A stretch of 64,000 nucleotides of DNA from Acidimicrobiia bacterium (lineage in GTDB: Bacteria; Actinomycetota; Acidimicrobiia; Acidimicrobiales; Poriferisodalaceae), in NCBI GenBank assembly GCA_022820505.1, contig JAJEFK010000001.1, positions 1 through 64,000 of the forward strand, written 5' to 3'. Below the pieces are notes generated by a model. The model was given only the letters and a program-made list of their open reading frames with translations. It did no database searches and had not been told where the DNA came from. Within the stretch, counting starts at the first letter, position 1, and each line of letters begins with the position of its first letter. Shown here in pieces: positions 25,607 to 34,700 of this stretch. The translations under genes and the position numbers were made by a program.

Positions 25607-26104
25607 ATGCGCAATCCCTACGGCAGGCCGCACGCTAGAGCAGTAGCCGCACTACTGGCGGACAACCCGCCATGTATATGGTGCGGCATTCCCGCGGATT
25701 CAGGCGACCATTGGCCACCGTTGAAAGTCTTCGGCGGCGATCCTGATAGGTGGGAAGAATCAGGCGGAATGCTGTTGCCGTCATGCATTGGCTGCAACAA
25801 AGGGCAGAAAGCGCAACGCGCATATGACGGCAAGATTGCCATGCCAAAGCTGCCTAAGCGCATAGCAGCCGAGACACAAGCCGTTCAATTCGAAGCTGAA
25901 CGGCTGCAGCTTGTCGCTATGTGGAGCAGAAAGGTGTCTGAGGCTGCCGAATCAGACGATGTGTCTATGCGCACACTGAACGATCTGGCGCGGCTATATC
26001 GCCTGTTCGCGGCTGACGCGCGAGAACAGCGCCCAGCGGATGCCCAGACAAAGGCGAAGCCGATAGACGAACGGCTGCGGCGCATGATTGAGCGCCGGAA
26101 ATAA
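25607..26104 (+). CDS. HNH endonuclease adjacent to terminase
   Basis: This 165-aa protein has a zinc-binding HNH core: Cys23 and Cys26 (CIWC), Asp34-His35 (GDHWPPLK), Cys60, Cys63 and Asn64 (CIGCNKGQK). The C-terminal 80 residues are helical and charged and could provide a small-terminase-like DNA-binding part. In HK97-type systems an HNH protein next to terminase is required for cos cleavage. It overlaps the terminase gene by one base (TAATG). Confidence 0.85.
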   Translation: MRNPYGRPHARAVAALLADNPPCIWCGIPADSGDHWPPLKVFGGDPDRWEESGGMLLPSCIGCNKGQKAQRAYDGKIAMPKLPKRIAAETQAVQFEAERLQLVAMWSRKVSEAAESDDVSMRTLNDLARLYRLFAADAREQRPADAQTKAKPIDERLRRMIERRK

Positions 26105-27030
26105 TGGGCGCTCACAAGCATTGGGGCGACGGCTGGGCGAAGCCGCGTGATGTTTCGCACCATGAGCGCGCCAACGAGCTTGCCGACTTCGAGGATGCCT
26201 TCTCGCTTTGCCACAACGACCACAAAGGCTGGGGCTGGCAAAGGCACGTAGTGGCGTCGTTGACAAGCCGCACAGACGGCAAGCCCACGTTCGGCAGTTA
26301 CGCCATCATGGCGCAGCGTCAGGAAGGCAAAACGGCGCTGTCTGAAGGCTTGCTGACTATGTGGCTCATGTCGGGCCGCAGGATCGCCTACGCATGGCAT
26401 GAACGCCGCCTGGGGCGCGTCAGGCTGCTGAGACTGGCAGACAAGCTTGAACGGCTGCTAGGCGCAAGCATTGAGACTGTGCGCAGCATGGGCTTCGAAT
26501 CGGTAAGCCTGGGCGACGGGCGCATAGACCTAATGACAGCTACCGATACCGGCGCACGCGGCGACACCTACGACATCGTGCTAGTAGACGAAGCGCTCGA
26601 AGCAACGCTCGACTTCGTAGCGGCGGTGCAGCCGACGATGAGCACAAGCGCGCATGAGCAGATGATCTACATATCCTCCGCAGGGAAACCTACAAGCTTG
26701 GCGTTGCGCGAAGCGTACGACTTGGCGATAGACGATATAGGCCGAACAGGATCAGGGCTGTTCGGTTGCTATGCGCTCGGCGCTACGCCGCAGCAAGCCG
26801 CTGAGCCTGACAATCGGCGGATGTGGGCGAAGATAATGCCTACTCTCGGATTGCCCGGCGGCGTGAAAATGCAATCCGTAGCGGCGGACTTTCGCAGGAT
26901 GCGCCCCGGCGAGTTCGCCAGAGAACGTTTAGGCATATGGTCAGAAGACGACGAACTGTCATTATTCTCTTCTGAGCAGATGGACGGCTGCATAGGCAAC
27001 GAATATGAGCTTCGATTTAGTCTCCGCTGA
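26104..27030 (+). CDS. Terminase large subunit, ATPase part
   Basis: Packages DNA into the prohead. The 308-aa product has a variant Walker A AQRQEGKTA (residues 70-78), Walker B DIVLVDEA (157-164) and the coupling motif YISSAGKP near 188-196. It then ends shortly after the LGIWSEDDE segment, where full-length large terminases (about 500 aa or more) continue into an RNase-H-fold nuclease domain. That domain is absent here. The next gene overlaps by 26 bp in the +1 frame and may encode it separately. It lies between HNH and portal, as expected. Confidence 0.85.
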   Translation: MGAHKHWGDGWAKPRDVSHHERANELADFEDAFSLCHNDHKGWGWQRHVVASLTSRTDGKPTFGSYAIMAQRQEGKTALSEGLLTMWLMSGRRIAYAWHERRLGRVRLLRLADKLERLLGASIETVRSMGFESVSLGDGRIDLMTATDTGARGDTYDIVLVDEALEATLDFVAAVQPTMSTSAHEQMIYISSAGKPTSLALREAYDLAIDDIGRTGSGLFGCYALGATPQQAAEPDNRRMWAKIMPTLGLPGGVKMQSVAADFRRMRPGEFARERLGIWSEDDELSLFSSEQMDGCIGNEYELRFSLR

Positions 27031-27757
27031 GCAAGCGGCTGAATGGCAGTACGCCGGACTCGACGGTTTGGTGTCTGACGCCGACATTTGGGTAGCGCGT
27101 TGCCGGTATGCGTATAGCTCGGGCGCACCATTCGAAGTCGAAGTCATGATGCCGCTGGGCGCAGGCGAAGTCTTGGACGCCTACGCGCTGGACGCTGACA
27201 AGCTGATAATGACTCAACGCGCGTCATGGCTGAGGCACCCGTCGGCTATATCAGCCGGTGCGCTTTTCGAGCCTGCAAGCGAAGATGTCATATCCGACTC
27301 TCATGCTGTCATGGCCGCTGTCAGCATCCTGAGACGTAAAGCAGCCGTCGTAAGCGGACATATCAGCGGTTTGCGGCGCGACATGGGGCGCGTGGCAGTG
27401 AATGACAGCGGACTCATAAAAATGAGCACAGTATCAGCGCGTCTGGGCGCTGTCGCTATGGCCGTCATGGCGCAGGCGCTGTATCGGGCCGGATTCGACG
27501 ATAAATGGAAATGGCTTTCGTCTGACGGCACCCGTGCTGAGGCTAGAGCAATAGCACGCGGGCTGTTGCCAGCATGGCGCAGCTTCTTAGAGTCTGAGCA
27601 GAAAGCGTATCGTTCGTGGAATTGGTACGGCTTGAAGACATTCTTCGAATTCCTAGCCGAACGGTACCCGCGTGCGGAGATTGACTGGGCACACACTGTC
27701 AAGGTTGTAACCGAAGGCGACGAAAACGAAATAGGGGAACTGCCGCCGTTGCCGTGA
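27005..27757 (+). CDS. Possible split C-terminal half of large terminase, 250 aa
   Basis: Its start overlaps the ATPase gene's end by 26 bp in the +1 frame. Together the two encode about 550 residues, the length of one intact terminase. The segment DIWVARCRYAYSSGAPFEVEV and the later MSTVSARLGAVAMAVMAQAL recall, by pattern only, the first strand pair and last helix of the terminase nuclease domain. The catalytic Asp set was not securely identified. Alternatives are an independent portal-proximal protein or a degenerate nuclease domain. Confidence 0.5.
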   Translation: MSFDLVSAEQAAEWQYAGLDGLVSDADIWVARCRYAYSSGAPFEVEVMMPLGAGEVLDAYALDADKLIMTQRASWLRHPSAISAGALFEPASEDVISDSHAVMAAVSILRRKAAVVSGHISGLRRDMGRVAVNDSGLIKMSTVSARLGAVAMAVMAQALYRAGFDDKWKWLSSDGTRAEARAIARGLLPAWRSFLESEQKAYRSWNWYGLKTFFEFLAERYPRAEIDWAHTVKVVTEGDENEIGELPPLP

Positions 27758-27766
27758 CCATACTAA

Positions 27767-28942
27767 ATGATTATGGCCAAGCCGCAGCGTGCGCCTATTC
27801 TCACGAAGCCGTCAGCTTTGACGGTTGCTCAGCCGTATCAGCCTGCGCCTTTGCGCCAGCCGAGACGCGGACCGGCGATAGTCGGAGCGCAGGAAATGGT
27901 CGCGTTGCCGCCGTTTCATGCCTGCATTCGGCTTATCTGCAATGCGATAGCAGCGTTGCCGATCCACTACAAGACGGGCGACCTTATCGACACTCGCGAC
28001 CCTAATTCCGGTTTCTTCCACAAGCCCACGGCTCATGATGACTGGTATTCGTACATTCATGGAATCATCATGAATCTGTTGGTTCACAGCAATTCGTTTG
28101 TTCCTATCACGAAGCTGCGCCCGGACGGCGAGATAGCGCAAGTAGAAGTAATTCACCCTGAGCACATCGTACCTAAGTGGAATGCTCAGAACACGTTCGC
28201 TACCGAATACTACTTGAACGGCTTGGGCTATCAGGAAAAAGACATCATGCATTTGTCGGAGATGCCGGAAGGCGGCTACGCATGGTCGGCTTCGAGGCTG
28301 AAGCTGCTGGCGAACACGCTGTCTACGCAAGTCTCGGAGCAGGAATATGTCAGGCAGACATATGAGGAAGGCGCACGAATCGGCGGCTATCTGTCTGGGC
28401 CGGCTGACGTTCACCCAGATGTTCTGGCACGGGCAGCCGACGCCATAAGCGAAGGCGTGGGCGGCAGAAACTCAGGCGTCATGGCGCTGCCCGGTAACTA
28501 CTCATGGAACCAAGTAGCGCTGAACCATGATGACTTGGAACTGCTGGCCGCGCGCCGTTGGTCAGCAGCCGAAGCCGCAATGGTGATGGGTGTTCCTCAG
28601 CACCTAATCGGCGCTGTCGTGGATGGTTCCTCGAATACGTACAGCAACGTCAGACAAGATATGCAATTGTTCGAAGCGCTCACGCTGTCGCGGTACACGA
28701 CAATAATTATGAATGGTCACGCGAAGCTCGGCATTCATTTCGATTTCGGAAGCCTCGACTTGGCGAAGCCGCCAATAGGCGAGCGCATGGCGGCGTATCA
28801 GACAGCTATTGATGCTGGCATCATGAGCGTAGAGGAAGCTCGCGAACGCGAAGGCTTGCTAGGCGATCCGCCTGAGCGCCCTATAGCGCAGACTAAGAGT
28901 TTGACGTTTCAGGCTGCGCAGCCGCAAGGGGAAATGTCATGA
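27767..28942 (+). CDS. HK97-family portal protein
   Basis: The dodecameric portal forms the DNA gate at a capsid vertex. This 391-aa protein matches the family in the N-terminal ALPPFHACIRLICNAIAALP helix, the LLVHSNSFVPI segment, IMHLSEMPEGG, and the C-terminal segment SAAEAAMVMGVPQHLIG with DGSSNTYSNV following. Length is normal. ATG 27767 is used, with a second in-frame ATG at 27773. It overlaps the protease gene by an ATGA. Confidence 0.93.
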   Translation: MIMAKPQRAPILTKPSALTVAQPYQPAPLRQPRRGPAIVGAQEMVALPPFHACIRLICNAIAALPIHYKTGDLIDTRDPNSGFFHKPTAHDDWYSYIHGIIMNLLVHSNSFVPITKLRPDGEIAQVEVIHPEHIVPKWNAQNTFATEYYLNGLGYQEKDIMHLSEMPEGGYAWSASRLKLLANTLSTQVSEQEYVRQTYEEGARIGGYLSGPADVHPDVLARAADAISEGVGGRNSGVMALPGNYSWNQVALNHDDLELLAARRWSAAEAAMVMGVPQHLIGAVVDGSSNTYSNVRQDMQLFEALTLSRYTTIIMNGHAKLGIHFDFGSLDLAKPPIGERMAAYQTAIDAGIMSVEEAREREGLLGDPPERPIAQTKSLTFQAAQPQGEMS

Positions 28943-29466
28943 GCTTGTTACTGCGCGCAGCCAATGACGTCAGATGGGTTTCGGGTATCGCGGTGCCTTG
29001 GAATGACCCGATTAGCTATATGGGCGAACAGGAAATGTTCGAACGCGGATCGTTGATTCCCCAAAGCGAACCTATCCCTTTGCGCTGGCAGCATGACAAA
29101 GTGGATATCCCTATCGGCGTCGTGGATTCATGGGAAAACCGCGACGAAGGATTATGGGTTGAATGCCGTTTGCTTGACTCCGACGCCGCTAATGCCGCAT
29201 GGCAGGCTGCATACGAAGGATTAGCCCGCGGCTTTTCGATTGAATTCGACAATATGGCACCCGCGCCCGGTATCGCAAGCGGATTCGGGGCGCAGGGAAC
29301 AGTCACTAGAGCCAAAATGGTCGGCTTGTCGTTGGTCGAAAACCCGGCTTATGAACGAGCGAAGATAGTGAGCGTGCGAGACGCCGAAGAATGCGCGAAA
29401 CCTATTATGGACCTTGCGGAGAAATGGTTGCAATACTACCAATACCTAGATGGAGAATTGCAATGA
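28939..29466 (+). CDS. HK97-type prohead protease (U35-like)
   Basis: Processes the capsid precursor during maturation. It is 175 aa, with catalytic His52 in RWQHD and Ser100 in RGFSIEF, and a later conserved LSLVENPAYERAKI segment. The N-terminus (VSGIAVPWNDPISYMG, then FERGSL) matches the family. It is coupled to portal and capsid genes by overlaps. Confidence 0.93.
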   Translation: MSLLLRAANDVRWVSGIAVPWNDPISYMGEQEMFERGSLIPQSEPIPLRWQHDKVDIPIGVVDSWENRDEGLWVECRLLDSDAANAAWQAAYEGLARGFSIEFDNMAPAPGIASGFGAQGTVTRAKMVGLSLVENPAYERAKIVSVRDAEECAKPIMDLAEKWLQYYQYLDGELQ

Positions 29467-31055
29467 GATATCTGAAACTGCGCAAAGAAGCACGCCGCGA
29501 ATGCTTGAACAGAATGAAAGAGATTCTGGACAAGTGCTCGGAAGGCGACAATGCCCGCGACATGAACGAAGAAGAGCGGGCCGAGTACGACCAGCTTCGG
29601 GAAATGGTGGAAGGCCACGACGAGGTTATTCGTGAGCTTGCGCCCGACGAAGAGCGCATGGAAGATAACGACGAAAGCCGAAGCGAAGGCGAGAATGACA
29701 GACCGGGCGATCATGCCGACCGTTCTGCTGGCGGCTCGGCTGCGCCGAGCACGAGCACGCTTACACGCGAACTGCCGCCAACACCGGACCTTTGGCGCGG
29801 ACGTGCGGCGCACTTGGCAGGAAGCCGCGTCACTGTTCGCAATGAGCCGACAACCTACGGCGACCGCGAGGGCTTGCAGCGTTTCCTAGTTGACTTGGCG
29901 ATTACGAATGCACGGTATCAGCCTTCTACCCGTGAGTACGAAGGGCAGGCACCGTATGAGCGCATGAATCGCCATATGGCAGAAATGCGCGTGAATGAGC
30001 GCGACACGCTCACTTCGAATCTGTCAGGAATTGTCATTCCTATGTTCGATCCGGCGTATGTCTCACGCGGTATCTATGAGCACGCGGTAGCTATGGGCAA
30101 GCTGAACAACAGGCCATTGCCCGCAAAAGGCGACAGCATCACACTGCCGAGAGTGACAACCGAAGCCGACGCTGCGGTACAAACCGAAGGCTCGACACTG
30201 CACGACACAGCAGTAGCCACCTCCGCCGTGAAAGCTGACCTGTACACCATTGCCGCGAAAGCGCCGATTTCTGTTCAGGCGGTAGAGCGCGGCTACATGG
30301 CTACCGAATTGCTTCAAGACGAAATGATCCGCGCTTGGGCACAAAGGGCTAACCGTTTGGTGCTGTACGGGAAGGGATCAGCAGCTACGCCAGATGAGCC
30401 GCTTGGCTTGCTCATGAACGACGATGCCGACCCCACCAAAGGCAGCCGAGCTTCGCAGTTCAAGAAGTTCGACGATGCTTCGCCTTCATATGCGAAGTAT
30501 CTGGACTATCTCACGACCGTGAAGGGTATGATTTTCGGCAAAGACAAGCGCCGCCCGGATGCGCATTTCGTGAACGAAGATGTCATGACGGGCTTCGAGA
30601 CTGTCAAGACTTCCGGCGGCGAGTATGTCATTCCGCCGTTCGCAGCTTGGGCGCAGAACGTTGGTGGTGCCGGAACACTGCCAGCCGTCGAAGGTCCAGC
30701 GTCAGAGATGACATGGCGCAGAGTGCCTGTATTCGTTGACACTGCTATTGGCGACAAGTTCGATCCGACGAAAGCCAATGAAGCCAACCCGTCTACAGGC
30801 ACACAGTCACTGTTCTTGTCTATGGTTTCCGACGAAGTGCCTATCTTCCACGACGGGCCAAGAAGCTTCGAGTACGACCAAACGCTTGCGGCCAGCGGCG
30901 AACACTTGCTTGTCTGCCGCGGATACGCCATGTTTGAACCTATGTGGCGACCCGAAGCGTGGCTTGTCGCCTATGGAACAGGCTTGAAGCTTGTAACCGC
31001 AGGCGTAGCCGAATCCGACGCTGACACTGACGCCGATTCTGACGACAAAGAGTAA
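29463..31055 (+). CDS. HK97-fold major capsid protein with N-terminal delta domain
   Basis: ATG 29463 overlaps the protease stop; a longer frame from 29391 lies inside the protease gene and is not used. The 530-aa protein has a charged coiled-coil delta/scaffold segment (residues 1-100, rich in Glu, Arg, Asp) that the protease would remove. The HK97 core follows from about residue 140. Landmarks are the E-loop-like GDSITLPRVTTEADAAVQTE and AAKAPISVQAVERGY, and the A-domain segment RLVLYGKGSAATPDEPLGLL. The C-terminus has a repetitive acidic DADTDADSDD tail. Confidence 0.92.
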   Translation: MRYLKLRKEARRECLNRMKEILDKCSEGDNARDMNEEERAEYDQLREMVEGHDEVIRELAPDEERMEDNDESRSEGENDRPGDHADRSAGGSAAPSTSTLTRELPPTPDLWRGRAAHLAGSRVTVRNEPTTYGDREGLQRFLVDLAITNARYQPSTREYEGQAPYERMNRHMAEMRVNERDTLTSNLSGIVIPMFDPAYVSRGIYEHAVAMGKLNNRPLPAKGDSITLPRVTTEADAAVQTEGSTLHDTAVATSAVKADLYTIAAKAPISVQAVERGYMATELLQDEMIRAWAQRANRLVLYGKGSAATPDEPLGLLMNDDADPTKGSRASQFKKFDDASPSYAKYLDYLTTVKGMIFGKDKRRPDAHFVNEDVMTGFETVKTSGGEYVIPPFAAWAQNVGGAGTLPAVEGPASEMTWRRVPVFVDTAIGDKFDPTKANEANPSTGTQSLFLSMVSDEVPIFHDGPRSFEYDQTLAASGEHLLVCRGYAMFEPMWRPEAWLVAYGTGLKLVTAGVAESDADTDADSDDKE

Positions 31056-31059
31056 GGCA

Positions 31060-31425
31060 ATGGACACATTGCCGCTGTCTTCGGTACAGACTGTAGCTGA
31101 CCATTTGCGCATACAGCCTGACGACGGCTTGATAGCTGCGCTTTCGTCTGCACGCGAGCTAATCAGCAGCGAAGTTGCCGACAATCTGGCTGACATAGCC
31201 GAGCCTGACAAGCTGCCTTCGTCTTTGCATCACTGCGCGACGCTGCTTGCCGCGGAGCTATGGGCCAAAGCCGAAGCCGTGGAAGGCGTAGACGAGTCAT
31301 ATACGGGAATGGGCGCACGATTGATGTACGACCCTGTTGTACGTGACCTTCTGCGCCCGTGGCTGAAAGCTCGAATAGGGATAGCGCAAGCGCCGACAAT
31401 GATACTGCCGGGGATAACGTCATGA
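31060..31425 (+). CDS. Head-tail connector (gp6-like) protein
   Basis: This 121-aa helical protein with the pattern DDGLIAALSSARELISSEVA and CATLLAAELWAKAEA matches the gp6/gp15-type adaptor that binds under the portal. It starts 4 bp after the capsid gene and overlaps the next gene. Assignment rests on position, size and helix pattern. Confidence 0.7.
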   Translation: MDTLPLSSVQTVADHLRIQPDDGLIAALSSARELISSEVADNLADIAEPDKLPSSLHHCATLLAAELWAKAEAVEGVDESYTGMGARLMYDPVVRDLLRPWLKARIGIAQAPTMILPGITS

Positions 31426-31784
31426 GCGTTACTGCTGAGCCGATTATGAGCACTTGGCGTGCCGTCGAGCAGCTTCTAGAGACAGCAGGCGTGCGAATTG
31501 TGCTGTTCTCGCCTAACGAACGCGACGACTCCGCACAGTGTTACTGGACGGGCGCTGATTCACTGGGCCGCGTCACATTCGACATTGACGTAATGCCGCA
31601 GGACTGGCGCACCGTAGGCGATCTGTTCGTGAGAGTGTGGAACACACTTGCCGATTCCGACTTCTGTTCGCCTATCACGTTCAGTGTGAACTACGGCACG
31701 ATTCCATTAGGACACAAAGAACCGACTTCCTGGGTAAAAATTTCCGCAGCTTCAACTACATTGATAGACGTAAGAGGCATATAA
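31422..31784 (+). CDS. Putative tail-completion / minor connector protein, 120 aa
   Basis: ATG 31422 overlaps the previous stop (ATGA). The N-terminal STWRAVEQLLETAGVRIV and the following beta strands are the layout of tail terminator/completion proteins in the same slot. No diagnostic motif was seen. It precedes the fibre gene by 4 bp. Confidence 0.55.
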   Translation: MSVTAEPIMSTWRAVEQLLETAGVRIVLFSPNERDDSAQCYWTGADSLGRVTFDIDVMPQDWRTVGDLFVRVWNTLADSDFCSPITFSVNYGTIPLGHKEPTSWVKISAASTTLIDVRGI

Positions 31785-31788
31785 TGAC

Positions 31789-34700
31789 ATGGCTGCGCTC
31801 ACACTTGACCCTAAGCATATTCTTCATAACGCGGGCGCTGAATTGGCGGGTTTGCGCTGGCAATTGTGGGGCTATCCGCTGATATCGGCTACCGATCCGG
31901 GCGGAACTTGGATCGGAGGCAAACAGGACAGCGGAACGCTCGACAACGACGGCACAAGCGAAGTAGCCGCGCAAGTTTCACCCGAAGGCACCTATTACGG
32001 CTTCCGGCTCGACGGGCAGCCTGAGATTCTGTTCATTGTGTCCGAAGACGAGCCACATACGCTGTCCTACTGGGCTGCGAAGTTCCGCTTGCCGACGCCG
32101 GTTGGACCGGTACCAGGTGAAGACGGGCGCACCGGACCGGGCGAAGCAATTGTCTTCCGCACCGACCCTGACGGCACGACTCCGCCAGCGCCGACCGGCG
32201 GAAGCTGGCAAGCCGACACTGCCACCATCACGCCGCCGGGCGGATGGGGAATCAATCCGACTACGCCTGAGCCGGGAGAGGAACTATGGGCTTCGAGGGC
32301 GCTTGTGCCGAGCGTGCCAGCAGCCGACGCCAGCACGCCTATAACGCTGTCATGGTCAGCGCCGTACATAGCTGGCGGCACGGGGCCGAAAGGCGACAAA
32401 GGCGATCCGGGGCGCGGTATCAAAAGCGCAGCCTATGAGGCTCCGAATCTCACGATAACGCTCACAGACGACACAACAGAAGGGCCGTTCGCAGTCAAAG
32501 GCGACAAAGGCGACAAAGGCGATACCGGAGACAAAGGCGATCCGGGGCCGCAGGCTGACCCTGTACCGCTGACGCTGACACTTCTGCATACACAGACCGG
32601 CGCGGCAGCTATCGACATTGCGAACATTCCTCCGACGCTGATTGTCAGCGTGGCAGGACCGGTGCAAACCGACGCCGATAACGGCATGGTGATTATCCCT
32701 ACAGCGGCGGGCACCTATCACGGGCCGGGTTGGAACATCACGATTACCCGTTCAGGCACCGGCAACGTGAACGGGCAGCTTGCCATATCAGGCATTCAAA
32801 GCAACGACACAGTTACGGTCTACTCGGCTGCGGGCCAAGGCACCGGTACCGGCATAAGCGCAGTGAAGACGGCTGCGCCGGTATCAGGCGACGGCACTAC
32901 TGCCGATCCGGTTACCATTGCTCCCCACGCTGTCAAGGTCGAATATTTGCCCGAAGGCGCAGCCGCAGGCAAATACCTCGAAGGCGACGGCTCATGGTCA
33001 ACGCCTACAGACACAGCGACCGTTCACACACAATCGCCAGTGTCAGGCGACGGCTCGACAGACCACCCGGTTACTGTCGGCAATGACGCTATGCCAGTGT
33101 CAGCTTTGAAGGTTTCCGGCAAGGCGTCAGATGCCACCTATCTGCGCGGCGACGGCTCATGGTCAACGCCTACAGACACAGCGACCGTTCACACTCAGAC
33201 GCCTGTTCAAGGCGACGGCTCAAGCGGATCGCCAGTGAAGCTGGGCGTAGGCGAAGTGTCGAAGGCGTATCTAGATGCCACGCTGACAAACGAGATAAAC
33301 GACGCCGCCAAGACAGCTACAAGTCTCGGCTTGGCGTACGACGCCGCCAGCCGCAGCCTGCAAGTCAAACGCGACGGCTCAGGCGCTAACAGCGTCACAC
33401 TGCCAGAAAGCGGCGGAGGCGGCGGCGGAACGGGCGCAGCCACGACGCTATTCGAATGGTCACGCTCAGACAGCGCCAAGCCGACACTGCCCAGCACGCT
33501 CACCATTGAAGGCGTGAAAGCTCATGAGGCATTCAGCCTGTTCGCGTCAGCGGACAACAGCGGAGCAGGCGCAGGCTCGGCCACGTCATTCAACTTGCAG
33601 ATTGCCGACAGTCAAGCCGAAGCGCTCAGCAACGATGTGAGTTTGAGCATTGCGCGATCCGGGCACTATGCGGACAGCGCCGATTACATTGCCGCAGCCG
33701 ACGGCAACATAACTGTGAACGTTGGCGAAACCGATTTAGGCGACACATGGGGCGCAGATTCCTCATTAGTGATAGGCGTTATCCGGGCTGTGGAGTCAGG
33801 CGGCGACGATACGAAAACGTATCTCGACAACATCCCCAGCCGATACCAAGGCAAGCACCTAGCAGTAAACGATGATGACAGCGGCTATGTCTGGGTCACT
33901 CAGCCATTCGTAGGAAACTGGGAAGACTTGGCAGCCGGTTTCATATTCCCGGTAGGTACCTTGTGCGAATACAAGTCAACCGGCTATCTGTGCCACACAG
34001 CTACAACGAAAGGCGCAACCGGGCCGGACGCTGACTCCGCGCATTGGAGCCTCATTGAGAACTGGCAAGGCATTTACGACAGCAACGCCTATTATCACGC
34101 CGGTTCCATTGTGGACTATCTCGGAGGCTTCGCAGCAGCGCTTACCGATATCAAGCCGTCTGATCCTGAGCCGAGCGCAGCCGATAACACCAAATGGCTG
34201 CTTGTCAGACCGGCAGGCTTCACGCCGTCGCCTACCATTCTCGAAGACGGCGGCAAAGCCGTATTGGCTTCGCCGGGTTCGGCAGGCGTATGGACCGGGC
34301 CGAGCCTTGTAGGGCGCGGGCAGGCAATAACTTCTTCGGTTTCATATTCGCCGGTAGACGGCAGCCACGACTTCAGCGACCTGCTGAAGATTGACGGCAT
34401 CCCTGCGCCGTTGGCTCAATTCATGGAAGCCGAATACGGCAACCTGCTCGAATGGATGCGCATACCCGCCAACTTGAGCATGAAGCTGCGCCAGACTTGG
34501 ACAGACAACCTTTCGGGCAACACAATTGCTGTCAAGCTGACGGTATTGCACGGCGGCGGCGGATCAGACACGACACTGCTTTCGTGGTCGCCAAACATCC
34601 CCAGCGCGGCGGCTAAGTCTGATCCGCAGGAACTGGAGCATGACATAGACCTTACCGGCATCACGTTTCATGTCGGAGATCAATTAGCGCTAGTTGTGGA

